The notes under the pieces were generated by a model. The model worked only from the letters and a program-made list of their open reading frames with translations. It made no database searches and was not told the origin of the DNA. Position numbers and translations under genes: made by a program. From Zoroaster sp. YZ-2022 (lineage: Eukaryota; Echinodermata; Asteroidea; Forcipulatida; Zoroasteridae), in the NCBI GenBank assembly GCA_029582265.1, contig CM055827.1:1322574-1386573 (forward strand): a stretch of 64,000 nucleotides of DNA, written 5' to 3'. This document shows, piece after piece, positions 32,501-44,015 of this stretch (positions within the stretch are counted from its first letter, which is position 1; each line of letters opens with the position of its first letter).

Positions 32501-33031
32501 CCCAAAAATGATTTATAATTTCACAATAATTAAAATCTTCGAGTAAGGAGTTATTGAAATGCCAATAGGGACTGCCCCTTGGAATACTGGAAGGAAGTTT
32601 AATAATGAGACTGACCGCCGAGTGGTCAGACAAAGAACAAGGAAAGATTTCGGACGTTTGAATAGAAGACATAAAACAAGTGTTAACATAAAAACGATCT
32701 AATCTTGCTTTTGAAACGCCAGACAATCTGGAAGGGTTGTTTCTATACCAGGTAAATTTTTGTTTTAGAGGATTCAGTCTGCGCCAGGCATCACAAAGAG
32801 ACAATGCATTGACAGCGTCTTTGAGAGCCATGGAAATTTTGTTTCTGCGTTCCACAGGCGTACACAGACGATCAATGGCCGGATTATCGGTACAATTAAA
32901 ATCACCTCCGAATAGGATGACACCGTCACTGCGACTGGAACTGTGGTTTCTAAGAGAATTGATAGCACAAATGGCAATTTGGTCGTTTTGGGGGATGAGA
33001 GTATTGTAAATATGATAAGTGGTATTGTTGA
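29571..33031 (-). pseudogene. Tx1 copy B ORF2 (endonuclease-RT), 5'-truncated and frameshifted
   Basis: The N-terminus is missing; the frame emerges from the (TC)n tract and enters the endonuclease at NFNNTTYHIYN. The active-site block GGDFNCTDNP lies near 32909 and SDHSAVSLIIKL follows. RT pieces are LANRLKQCIGSVINEDQ, VNLDQKKAFDNVDHGYL, GIRQGCPLSGLLYSI and catalytic YADD at 31225-31236. The C-terminal region includes VDFVWSNKR-like sequence in a shifted frame near 30820, and CGAERGSIQHLFIMC near 29880. At least four frame changes are needed. It is inactive as read. Confidence 0.83.
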
Positions 33032-33046
33032 AGTTGATTTCAGTAT

Positions 33047-33048
<2 letters not shown>

Positions 33049-33125
<77 letters not shown>
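33049..33125. repeat. (GA)n tract between Tx1 copies B and C
   Basis: About 77 bp of pure GA; 5' truncation boundary of copy B and 3' boundary of copy C. Confidence 0.98.
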
Positions 33126-33128
<3 letters not shown>

Positions 33129-33649
33129 TGACTTTTCAAAGAAAACTTTATTTACAAAGCAGAACAATACAAAATTACAGAATAGAAAACAATGTTTAAC
33201 AAAAAATGGTGGTTACCAATATTACTGTAAAAGTAACAAAACTCTGTAAACTTTGTTTAACGAAGGTAATAACAACAATACATTATATAAAGAAAGACAA
33301 AAACATTAAAAGATCAAAACAAAACGAAATAACCAAAAGGTAGAGTGGAAGAAAGGATGAGAAAGGAAAGGGAAGGGATCCTCTAAAAGGGAGACTGCAA
33401 GCACCATGGTGTAAGCAGACTCCCCTAAAGATTCCCGGGGTGGGGAGCCACTGGCATTACTGGTGTGGGTCTTAAACCCACTCCAGCGGCTCCCAAAGAG
33501 AAAGAAAAGAAAGGAAAAGAAAAGGAAAGGAAAGAGAGGACCCCACTCGTGAACAGTGGTAGAGACCTTGCACCAATCAGAGAGAGATTGGAGTAGCTGT
33601 TCTACAAGGTGGGTCGCAAGAGGGGGAAAGGTGGACTGAGGGGTCAGAC
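33126..33649 (-). mobile_element. Tx1-clade LINE copy C, 3' UTR only
   Basis: The 3' terminus AATAAAGTTTTCTTTG...AAAGTCAAAG joins (TC)n at 33125, and the family hairpin is at 33443-33494. It is truncated after about 520 bp, again at a (GA)n tract. No coding sequence remains. Confidence 0.8.
33443..33494 (-). ncRNA. 3' UTR hairpin of Tx1 copy C
   Basis: Outer arms GGGAGCCACTGG and CCAGCGGCTCCC (one G-U or A-C type change at a single pair); inner GTGGGT/ACCCAC, a compensatory change relative to the other two copies. Confidence 0.68.
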
Positions 33650-33657
33650 AGAGAGAG

Positions 33658-33706
<49 letters not shown>
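33650..33706. repeat. (GA)n tract, 5' boundary of Tx1 copy C
   Basis: Short GA run with one GC interruption. The sequence beyond it (GAAAGTTTTAAGTACAG) does not match the LINE ends. Confidence 0.95.
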
Positions 33707-33707
<1 letters not shown>

Positions 33708-34501
33708 TTTTAAGTACAGACACTTTTAAAAATATTATTTAAGAGGGTCAGTACAAGCTGAAAAGTTGATCATAATGACAATTATTTCGATCTGTACTTT
33801 ATTGCATATCAATTTTGTACATTCCATGTGATGTACACCATTGGTAAACTGTCTATTAATACATTTATACTTTATAAGGATAATGAGAAACCAACTTGTG
33901 AAAGTAACAGCTTATTTCTCTATGTCGTTAACGAGAAAATAGTGAAATTGTATTCAGATTGTACCCTGCGAGCAGGGAATCGGTGATTCCGGAAGGCACT
34001 TTTTTTGCTTTTTTTAATTACTGAAAAACCTTTGGGCGAATTCCGCTGAAACTTCATGTAATCCTCAATGAGAACCTCTAGTTTCACATTCCATAGTAAC
34101 CTTTAACATCGAGTTCAGTTCAGGTCACCCCCCACCGTGGGAAAGTTGGGCATCCAGCCAGAGCCCATTGACTTGTGTACAAATCTCAGCCCATTGAGTT
34201 GTGCACAAATCTAAGCCCCGTTCAGTTGTGTAAACATCTAATCCTTTGATATTTCACCGCCTAGCCAGCCTGGCTGGCCTTATCAAGATAATTTATGAGT
34301 AATCCTACTGTAGAATGTGAACAGGGGACCTAGATTCATCTAATTACACAACCAACCAGTGTTTTATGCACAAATCTCAACCCATTCACTTGTGCGCAAA
34401 TCTAAGCCTATTCATTTGTACACAAATATAAGCCCATTCACGTGTGCGCAAATCTAAGTACTCTGAGTATCGCTGCCAAAAAAGGTCAGCTGTCTGACCT
34501 T
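33707..34501. repeat. Unassigned segment with a degenerate ~27 bp repeat
   Basis: 34150-34460 contains at least seven irregular copies of a motif like CCCATTCACTTGTGCGCAAA followed by TCTAAG. No gene is evident. Confidence 0.6.
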
Positions 34502-34915
34502 CACAACCCTAGCTATCAATCATCCTACTGTAGGAGGGTCCAGGGGACCTCCATTCATGAATTTAGACTGTTGGAAATCGGTTAGAAAAGGATTGCGTAG
34601 TGTATTAGATCGTTAGAAAACGGATCGCGCGGTGTATTCTGCACGTAATACAAAGTGCCTTCCAGAGTCTCCCCTTATTCCGCTTGTGGTAGTTGTGGTG
34701 TATTATGGCTCACAACCCTAGCTATCAATCATCCTACTGGAGGGTCCAGGGGACCTCCATTCATGAATTTAGACTGTTGGAAATCGGTTAGAAAAGGATT
34801 GCGTAGTGTATTAGATCGTTAGAAAACGGATCGCGCGGTGTATTCTGCGCGTAATACAAAGTGCCTTCCGGAGTCTCCCCTTATTCCGCTTGTGGCATTG
34901 TGGTGTATTATGGCT
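34502..34915 (+). repeat. Tandem duplication, ~207 bp unit
   Basis: Two near-identical units, 34502-34710 and 34711-34915, both starting CACAACCCTAGCTATCAATC and ending TGGTGTATTATGGCT. The few differences include a loss of TAGG in the second copy. Confidence 0.92.
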
Positions 34916-35299
34916 CGGACCGGCCGGTGATTCATTTTACCATTTGATTCAAGTACCGTTTTAGATTATAATTGAGTAATTCTGTAATGGGGTTATGATC
35001 AAATATGCATAATCCACGATTTGGCCGTAACACACGGCTGTTTCCCTTAAAAAAAAGTACCCCCTCTGTTGTCGAAAGTTAAACAGTATGCAAATGAGGC
35101 GTTTGATCCGTCATTCATACATCTCGCGCGTAGGGCTGACGCGTGTGGTTCAAATCTATATTTGGTTTGTTTACATTTTGCTTTCTTGTGATTGGTTTTC
35201 AAGTTAAATATGCAATTTTTTAATGAATATACTAAGTTTATTTAATAAACAGTCACATGATAGCTTTCCCGAAATTGAGGCTGTTTACATTGTGGAATG

Positions 35300-37440
35300 C
35301 CGGTGAAGTCTACGTAGTGGAAGGCAGCCATTTAAATGTCGTCTTTGCCTTGAACATTTGAAGACGTTTTTCTAGCTGTCGTCATGGATACGTCCGAATT
35401 TTTGATAAGCACAATCGACCTAGTAAATCAACGATGATGGCATCTACTTTTATTTTATCCACAAAGTAAGTCTGGGACAAGGTTATTTCCTTTTTAAAAC
35501 TTTCCCCCAAAAATCAGTTTATGCGGTTGGTTTTAACATTATTGTGTACAAAGTAATGGCGTTTAACGTACATACATGTTTAGTGCATCCATCGTAACGC
35601 ATTACGTGTTTACGTACACCGTACACGGTTAACTCGTTTTGATCGTGTGTATTCTGAATGCATAGAAAGGATAGCCATTTTTACAGAAACAGTTGTGTAC
35701 GGTTACTGTGAATTCTTGCAAAAGGACATGTACTGCATCAAATGAACATTCAGCCTGATCCCTGACAATGAATACATTTGGCCTCGCAGTCTTTAAGTTT
35801 ATTAAAACACACAGTGGCGTTAAATTAATAAATGATAGGCAAACTTTTTCGTTGTTAATAAAGTGAAACTTGTTTCAACAATGTTTGTTTTTACATGTAT
35901 TGGATTCAGTAGTTCAATCGATAGGCCTAACGTTATGAACGTGAATGTAACTTCATGCTGTACATTCATTGTACATTTACGGTATACTGCATTTTCATCC
36001 GCATGTCAACTTTGCACTATATTTACATGCTTGGAAATATAATGGTGTTGAAGATATCCAAGAGAACGGTCTGGATTAGTAGTGTTATTTTTTAATGTTT
36101 TCAAAGAACTATGGAAACCTTACTATTATTTTATTATCATTTCTTTCAACCAGGAATTGAAAACAGTTTACAACATTGGCAGTTGGCTCCTATTAATTTA
36201 GGACATCTACGACAACAGGTAATTTAACTAGAAATAGTATTCAGTCTAATTCTTATTTATATGTAGGCTACTTGTTATCAGACGATTTCTGCTTTTTCAA
36301 TTTATTTGTATTTCCTCCATTTGTCCTTCATGTCCTCTGTTGTTATTCTCCTATGATAGTTCAAGGCAACTTGTCCATTCTCATTTTCGTCATTTCAATT
36401 TTGTTTGTTACATAAAGGCCTTTGTACATTATTTATAAATTATATACATTGTAAATGCTCTGCTTCGAGTTTTCTCTAAAGTTCTTTTGAGTATTCACCA
36501 CAGGTCCTTTTAAATGATAAGTGCAAAACTTATTTAAAACAATATTTTTCTTGTGTTTCAGGCTCTGTATAGCTTGTTCAATGGCAGCTGGAATTGGATC
36601 TCCAGGTTACTGCTTTTTGAGAAGGTTGGCAGCTTTCAAGATGTTGTCACTAGACTTGCTTCATCAAAAGTTGCACTAGGCCTACATATAGGTCTGTCTG
36701 GAGATGTTTTCTTCGGGCATACATGGGCAGATAGTTGATGCACTTTTCCAAGTGGAAGACACGATGCCCAGACAACCACCACATTTTTTAAGTTGAACAT
36801 GCAGTATTCTAGGACTTTTGGAGATTTTATTTTCAATTTCTTTGGTCGTCCTGGTTGTGCCTGTTTGTTGAACTGTTCACAAACTTGGTAGTTGTCTACC
36901 CTCATGTTTATACCAGTTAGGCGTGACTGATTGTCAGTGCCTTAATTTCCTCATGCAAGTATACATTTTCCTATATTATATTTTGATTTATATGGATGTC
37001 ACATTGTTTTGATTTATGCAATATATACACAATTATTAATCATATTGCATATAAATTTATATTTATTACTTTTATAATCACTTCAAATGATTAACTTCGT
37101 CATCAGCTTTCATGTTCCATTTTAAGATTCAATTAATAAGTTTTCGAGTCTCAACATAATAAATTCACTTTTATCAATCTTGACCATCTTAGAATGGTTG
37201 TTTTTGTCTATATCCATCTGGTTGTTGTCTACATTGCCTTTATTTGTGACTGTTACTATTTATTATTCCTTGGTTATAACATTTTTTATTTTATGTTACA
37301 CACCCCCTTCTCTCCTGACCCAATCCCTTTGTTCAACTTGTATACCCTGTTATGCTTATATAACATTCATATAAAATTACAATGTTCATTTCTCTTGTAG
37401 TGTTTGTAAGATTGTTGCATTTTTGGCCAAATAAATAATG
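35300..37440 (+). ncRNA. Possible spliced non-coding transcript
   Basis: Three donor/acceptor-consistent segments lie in order: an exon ending AAA/GTAAGT at about 35466, an exon after TTTCAACCAG (36155) ending CAACAG/GTAATT (36220), and an exon after TTGTGTTTCAG at 36562. AATAAA signals occur at about 37430. The only early ATG (35384) opens a very short frame. A long non-coding RNA is one reading; chance splice-like sites are another. Confidence 0.25.
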
Positions 37441-37780
37441 ACAATAAAATAATTGATGGATGTTGATCAGAAATGACGTCCCATATACTCCAACCAAACA
37501 CATCTTTTGAAAAAGGCCTTCCTGCGATCTGAATAGTTAAAATATTGTGCTGCTTATCTTGGCCCTGTCAAGTTTAACGTTTATATATAATTACAATGTT
37601 CATTTCTCATTTATTCTTTGTATGATTGTTGTATTTTGACCGAATAAATAATAATAATAATAGAATATTTGATGGTGTTGCTTAGAATTGTGGTCCCATG
37701 TTCTCCCACCAAATAATTATAGAAAATGCCTTTATGAAGTCTGAACACCTGCTCATCTTAGCCATTTTCATGTAGCTTTA
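37371..37780 (+). repeat. Diverged tandem duplication, ~212 bp unit
   Basis: Both units contain ATTACAATGTTCATTTCTC, a TTGT-rich stretch, AATAAATAAT and GTCCCATNTNCTCC..CCAAA. They start at about 37371 and 37583. Confidence 0.7.
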
Positions 37781-39117
37781 ATCAGTCTATTACCATAATT
37801 CTTCATAACTTTGTCAGAGCATTTTTTTAAATGAAAATCAAAACTCATCTCCAGATAAACAGGAATGTGGAAAACAAGGTAACATACTCGGTGATTTCCC
37901 ATAACTTTTCATTAATGTCACCGCGCGTCGCTCACATGTACACATACAAATGAGCGCGACGTGCATAGACGTCCGTGTATTACACGTATAATCCCGCACA
38001 CGCGCGCTGTATGTAAATTCCCTTTGTTTGTGCACGTCACAAAGACTTCAAACCCCGCGTAAACACCGACACTCAACTTAAACAAAACCTTATAAAAACT
38101 TGTAAAAAGTTTTGTCCCAGGAATAATATTTGGAAAAATACTTGTAAAAACATTTAATCTCACTAATGGAAATGTAGAAGTATGAATGAAAAATTCTGCT
38201 GATGTTATAAAAGAGCATATTTGAAGGGTATAATTTCAACATGAACGTTAAGTAGGCAGACAATGAAAATCGTTCTTTTTTAAAAGTGTATTTCTTTTAG
38301 TCCCAACAAATACAACATTTGAAAGAAAATTTCATATAAGTGAGAAAACATGTTTCATTTTACTTCAAATACAATCATAACATTTTCAAAGCGGGTCAAT
38401 TCATGATTCATTCATGTAAACTTTATGGACTATAGAGGCTGACATGTTGATGCATGACGTCATGATATTCCACTGGAGTAATGAAAAACAAACGCGCGTT
38501 TGTTGGAACTTTATTACGCACAACGCACGTAAACGAAACAGCCGTGAACAAGTTCAGTATTTTGTTTGTATAAAATTATTTAGTTACATTTCATTTCCTT
38601 GTGATGTAGCCCTTTATAGTTTAACTACTTTTCTCGTCAAAACGGCCTCGAGTAATCTCGGCTTGGGAAGCTTTGCCTGGTAATTATGGTGACGGTTAAC
38701 GAACCATTACATAGAGTTGCTGCCCAGATCAGCGTACACGGAATTACAGCGGCCATAACGTTTCCCAACTTTTTCCCAACTTTATCTATATAACCCTTAT
38801 TATACATACGTTTTCACTACGCATTGTTAGATGTAGTTTGGGATCAATACGATGTGGATACGCGACCATTCGCTGCAATAGGGTGCTATCTCCAGACGAA
38901 CATGCTATTGCAGACGCAAAACGATTTTGCATTTTATACACGATCCATCGTCGCAGGAGGGCGCTATCTCAAGACAAATCACTATCACATGGCGTTCTCT
39001 TGCTGCGATGGATCGAGTATCAAGCACCGTGCCTCCCTTTTTGAGACCGTGGCGGAACCGCGGCTCTGCCCACATTTCGTTCCTTTCGGTTTAAGGACCC
39101 GTAGCTTGACGACAAAC
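37781..39117. other. Unassigned part of the proposed intron
   Basis: No gene recognised. 38870-39010 has short internal repeats (GCTATCTC, AGACAAA/AGACGAA) and a small inverted pair (ATCCATCGTCGCAG/CTGCGATGGAT). Confidence 0.4.
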
Positions 39118-39232
39118 CTTGTTTATGTGCTGCCTCCGAGAAGCCATAGCCAGGAAGAGACGGGCATATGACTTCGAACGTGTCCCCCTCCTTCCCACCA
39201 TGATGGGTGGGGTCCACTAACATTGGAATTAT
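39118..39232 (-). CDS. EPHX1: EPHX1-like microsomal epoxide hydrolase, exon 4
   Basis: Acceptor CATTCCCAG, donor AAACAAG/GTTTGT. It reads IIPMLVDPTHHGGKEG, then DTFEVICPSLPGYGFSEAA, corresponding to the human IIPLLTDPKNHG and FEVICPSIPGYGFSEA blocks of the alpha/beta-hydrolase core. The frame is open and ends in phase 1 after KQ. It sits 124 bp downstream of exon 3. No frameshift is seen. Confidence 0.93.
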
Positions 39233-39356
39233 CTGGGAATGGAAGAACATTGATTTAAAGTGCGTGACCAAAATTTAACAAAATTATTTTTTCGAGTTTA
39301 TAACGTGATATGATTCATAGTATAGCCGCCTGTGGCATTCCCTCTTTCCAACGTAC

Positions 39357-39525
39357 CTTACTGAACTCGTAGAAGGACCCTGGCCAGCCGTGCACCATCA
39401 TGATCGGCTTGGCCTTCTGTCCAGGTTTCAGCTCAGGTGTGGCCCGCACGAAATGGATGTCAATTCCCTCAATGTTGGTCCTAATATGCTTATACAGGTT
39501 GAGAAGCTTCTCTTGTTTACGCCAG
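39357..39525 (-). CDS. EPHX1: EPHX1-like microsomal epoxide hydrolase, exon 3
   Basis: Acceptor ATGAAACAG, donor AGTAAG/GTACGT. It encodes [40 protein letters not shown] and [23 protein letters not shown] is the oxyanion-hole motif of microsomal epoxide hydrolases, and IEGIDIHF is the family's conserved strand. It joins exon 2 by a split Asn codon and exon 4 in phase 0. The frame is open. Confidence 0.95.
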
Positions 39526-39662
39526 CTGTTTCATAAAAGGCAAACATGATGTAATTCATAACATCACTTCTTAACAAGTAATGGTACGTTTAACACCACA
39601 CTATGATAACAGCAACTTATAGGAAAGGGCATAAAGATATGAGAAAGCGCATAAAATCCTAC

Positions 39663-39774
39663 TTGTATGTGTTTATCCAGTAATCCGTTATATTCTTCAT
39701 GTATGCTGGGTTAACGCCATAATTAAACTTGGTTCCTTCCACACTTTCAAACCATCTGGTTTTCCTCAGACGAT
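39663..39774 (-). CDS. EPHX1: EPHX1-like microsomal epoxide hydrolase, exon 2
   Basis: Acceptor TTTTATTTCAG, donor CAA/GTAGGA. It encodes RLRKTRWFESVEGTKFNYGV and NPAYMKNITDYWINTY, aligning with FRFTPPLEDSCFHYGF and YLKKVISYWRNEFDW of the mammalian N-terminal (EHN) domain. The first two bases complete the Asp codon from exon 1. The frame is open. Confidence 0.94.
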
Positions 39775-39953
39775 CTGAAATAAAAATAATAATGTTAAAC
39801 TTGTACTCAAGGTAAGATTTTCTTTTTGCAAAGAAAAAAGTGTTAGAAATATTTGTGTGGCATTCAATCCTAATTTTGAAGAGTAAATCTTTAATTTGCA
39901 AATTGTTAACTTTATGTAGCATCTTTCTTTGCGATACAGACGTAGATACCCAC

Positions 39954-40152
39954 CTTCCAAATCTACCAACTCTTCATCCGAAAAAACAATTTTGAATTCC
40001 CTGACAGAAGCATCTTCCTTCTCAGGTTTGTCTCCTCGTCCCCACCAACCATCTCCCACTTCGGGAGGGCCTGGAGACGGGCTGAAGACGCCACTCATGT
40101 ATGCGATCAGAACCCCAAGGAGAAGTGCGCTGACCGCTAATTTCCAACCCAT
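39954..40152 (-). CDS. EPHX1: EPHX1-like microsomal epoxide hydrolase, exon 1 with start and membrane anchor
   Basis: ATG at 40152 in the context ACCATGG. Residues 3-23 (WKLAVSALLLGVLIAYMSGV) form a hydrophobic N-terminal anchor, as in ER-bound microsomal epoxide hydrolase, which adds water to epoxides of xenobiotics and lipids. A Gly/Pro-rich linker and REFKIVFSDEELVDLE, the start of the EHN domain, follow. Donor GGAAG/GTGGGT, phase 1. Exons 1-4 give about 198 open codons. The next exons (5-6) carry the nucleophile but are broken, and the final exons with the acid and His were not found, so the locus is probably a pseudogene or contains assembly errors. Confidence 0.93.
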
Positions 40153-40319
40153 GGTTGAGGTTAATCAGGACTTCAAGTTCAAAATCTTTCTGCACAACAT
40201 ATAAACACAGAACAGTCGTCGCCAGACTGAAATATAAGCTAACTTGTTTATTTGCATAGTGCTCCATTACACAACTTTAAATAGAAGGTACAACATTGGT
40301 GGTAACTGTAACGTACCTT
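40153..40319 (-). promoter_or_regulatory. Possible 5' UTR and short leader intron of EPHX1-like gene
   Basis: Upstream of the start an acceptor-like TTATATTTCAG lies near 40228 and a donor-like CTAAG/GTACGT near 40317, compatible with a ~90 bp leader intron. Another donor-like ACTCAG/GTATGT is at about 40797. These are sequence matches only. Confidence 0.35.
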
Positions 40320-41951
40320 AGTGTGTCATCCCTCTTATTCTATATCCTACAAGAAATATATTATTCAACAAACTGTGTAAATTTCAGCTTTTATTATTTT
40401 TTTAATAGAAAACCATGATAAACTGTAATTGAATATTTCTTTCGTTTTCATGTTTTATAAAACCTTGCCATCGAAATAACGTTTTCTCTATGAAGAAAGC
40501 ACTTTAGACGAAATAATATCCCAGGATGGTTTATACGTGTAACAGCTTTACACCAAGTAGACGTAATGATGATAAATGATGATAAATTAAGTGTTCCAAC
40601 AAACAGTTATTACACTAAAATAATCGTGTTGTCTAAAGATAGTTATAAAATTAACTCATCCATAATAATTTCACATTGGAATGAATACGAACAGATGCAT
40701 AGATGCATTCACAGACATCTTACCAAAAGTGTACACAAGCTTTAAATGCATAACTATGGTAGGATTTGTGTTTTCGAACAGGTTTAACGATTTACATACC
40801 TGAGTAGACTTGCTCAATATCAGTCAGCGCGCAGCCTGTTGAAAAACCGTTCCGTTTATTTTCTACGTATGCACGGTCGTTTGGTTCTGCATACGTAATG
40901 AGCTTAGACGTCCCATTTAAAAAAATATATTTAAAATATGAAGATGCCTTTATAAAACCAATAAAAGTGAATAACAATAGAAATTTAATGTTTTTTTGTA
41001 TATTTTTTCGAGAGATTTTTGAACGAAAGCAATGACGTTGATGTGAAGAAAAAAGGGTCAATGAAAAAGGTTTTTTTTTTTTACTTTTAACAATAGCCGG
41101 CAGAAACCACTTACGTATAGATATGTAAGTTAAGTATTCATCTTCCCTGGAAATGTGATAATATGTCTTGATACTTTGCGAAACAGTGAAGAGCACCTTA
41201 AAAAATCCGCAAGTCCAAGCCTCCAAAATCACGTTAACATTTACACAATGGAGTCATATGCATGGATCAGAGCGTGAATCTCATTGGTCAATGCGTTGAA
41301 TGAGGGCACGTATTGACCAATCACATTTCACAAACGGTGAAGCTTAGGCCAGCGAAGCATGTAATAGTACCTAACGTATACATGAGTAACAGACTAAGAC
41401 TGAAATCAGAAGAATTGTTACCAGACTATTTTTGTCAACATGATTTAAAGCGCGCGTCGCCGTGAAATTAAAGGTTTCATAACATTTTAAGTGTTGGGAA
41501 AACAGTCCATGAAGGAAGGAATGAACAATCCAGACAAGTGGGGGTGGGGAAGTCGAACTTAAATTTGATTATGGGGAACATTCACAATCATTTAGCTGAA
41601 ACTGTTATCTAAATAACTGTTTAAAATACATGTAACGTTAGTTCTTATTTATTTTAAATTAGAGGAAATATTGACAACAAATAAATAGGCAGTTAAACAG
41701 GCACTGTTCTAATTTTTTCACGTTTTTGTGAATTTTATGGGTTCTTTTGATACATCCACAAACGTATAGAAAACTAAACTTATCAATATATAACTTAGAT
41801 GTTCTTCATAGAAATAAAGGCAGCTGCATTAACACAAAAAGTAACTATAAAAACTAATGTTCCTTCATGGTTCAAAATTAATTCACAAAAACTGGAAATG
41901 AATGTGTGCTCCATCTACAATAATCATATTTTTCACCAATGTGGGTACGGA
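40320..41951. other. Unassigned segment between EPHX1-like gene and inverted repeat
   Basis: AT-rich with no recognised gene. It could hold the promoter of the epoxide hydrolase. Confidence 0.4.
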
Positions 41952-42646
41952 GCCCCTAAAGGGACATATGATAAAAACAAATTTACGTGCGAAGAAATAA
42001 TTTGGGTTCTTTATTTCGTGCGCTCAAAATCATTTCGTGCTCACGAAATCATTTTGTGCTCACAAAATCATTTCGTGCGCTCGAAATAATTTCGTGCACT
42101 CGAAATAAATTATTTCGTGCGCTCGAAATAATTTCGTGCACTCGAAATAAATCATTTCGTGCGCTCAAAATCATTTCGTGCGATCGAAATCATTTCGTGC
42201 GATCGAAATCATTTCGTGCGATCGAAATCATTTACTTCGAGCGCTTGAAATGATTTCGAGTGCACGAAATGATTTCGAGAGCAGGAAATGATTTCGAGCA
42301 CATGAAATAATTTATTTCGAGTGCGCGAAATGATTTCGAGCGCTTGAAATGATTTCGAGGTGCACGAAATGATTTCGAGTGCACGAAATGACTTCGAGCA
42401 CGAAATGATTTCGAGAGTAGGAAATGATTGAGCACAGGAAATAATTTATTTCGAGTGCGCGAAATGATTTCGAGCGCTTGAAATGATTTCGAGTGCACGA
42501 AATGATTTCGAGTGCACGAAATGACTTCGAGTGCACGAAATGATTTCGTGAGCACGAAATGATTTCGAGCACACGAAATAAAGAACTCAAATTATTTCTT
42601 CGCACATAAATTTGTTTTCATCATATGTCCCTTTAGGGGCTCCGTA
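41946..42646. mobile_element. ~700 bp palindromic foldback element (left copy)
   Basis: Ends TACGGAGCCCCTAAAGGG and CCCTTTAGGGGCTCCGTA are perfect inverted repeats extending about 60 bp. The interior is an array of ~20 bp units: TTTCGTGCGCTCGAAAT in one direction to about 42236, then the reverse complement to the end, so the whole element can fold back. No coding capacity; frames with FRALEIISCTRNHF repeats are by-products. Confidence 0.85.
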
Positions 42647-44015
42647 ATTTGGGTGTATTTTATGGCCAGATAAAAAAAAAATTAATACAATATTATTAAA
42701 CGGATATTAAAAGGCAATAACAATACTTTGTGACATGTTCAAATTTAAGTTATCACGTTTATACCCCTAACTAAATGTACCACACATGTTTATAGAATCA
42801 CATGTTTTTTAAACCCGTACATTTATTGTTGAAATTGTTTTTAAAAAAGTAACAATGTTGTTTGACGTTAAATATTGCATAAGTTATGTGTCACCACAGC
42901 ACCGTTTTATGTCAAGTCCAAAAAATGGCAAGTTGAAAATATAAACTATTGTTATCAAATAAATTAAAATGATTGCACCAATGTGTGTTTAACATGGCTA
43001 GAATGATCATTTTAGATTCAACAATGACTACAATAAAACATGATGAACTCGACAACCTGGTTTTGTCACTATTTCTGGGCAGAACCAATCACTATGAAGA
43101 TTTTGAGACATAACCCTGAACCATGGTAGGTCATTTTGAGTTTGACTGGTGGGCCTGTGGAGGGTAGTGGATGAAAATACAAACAAAAATATAAATTAGT
43201 TCAATTTATATTAACAAGTCCTACTCGGGGACATCTCAATGATGTCATAGCCAGGGTAAATAAAAATGGGTCAAGTCTTACCCAGGTCATCTCATTTCAC
43301 TGAAATTTTTTCAGCATTTCACTTTTTTTATTTACTGATAACGTGTGAATGAGTACTAGTTGACTCTGTACCTTTTTGGGGGTAATTTCTGGGTACGAGT
43401 GGATCAATGAAGGTAAAGTTAGGCAGATGGGCACGGTATAATCAAAAATTAAAACATTAATGTTAGGCTAGTATTAGTAATAATACAAACATTTAAAAGT
43501 CTGTTTGTCAAAGGCATTGTCCATTATTGAGATTTTTTCCCAAAAAATAATGTGAAATATTTCAGCAAAAAATAATAACCTATATATCTATGGCCATTAT
43601 TATAAAAGTTCCTTTTAAATCTTGGCATTTAAAGCAACATTTATTTTATCACGTAATTGATAATGCATATAGAATTGGCAATCAAAATGTGTTGTTCCGT
43701 ATTGCCATGTATACACGTACAGCTAGCATACAGTTGTATGATTATGACGTCACATAAGTTACCGAATTATCCGCTGGAAGCTGAAACATTTGCTATTTTG
43801 AAACTAAAAAAAACCAATGAAATTGGTATGTAACGATGGCAAATTATTCAAAGAAAGCGAAAATTAACATCGTTTGAACGAATTTCGTGCAAAACAGCCA
43901 GGAGCACCTTAAATATTAAGACATGTACAGAAAAGTTTAGATATAAAGCACATTTTGAGGGGTAATTTCGCTACGATTTCTTTTTTTGAAACGGGTAAAA
44001 TCGGTTTTATTTCTT
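42647..44015. other. Non-coding part of left inverted-repeat arm
   Basis: AT-rich sequence matched by 61943-63302 in inverse. No gene recognised. Confidence 0.6.

Noticed and set aside
41987..42605. ORFs with repeated FRALEIISCTRNHF-type residues, possible repeat protein
   Set aside because: They occur in both strands and in all copies of the palindromic foldback element; no start context, no conservation signal beyond the DNA repeat.
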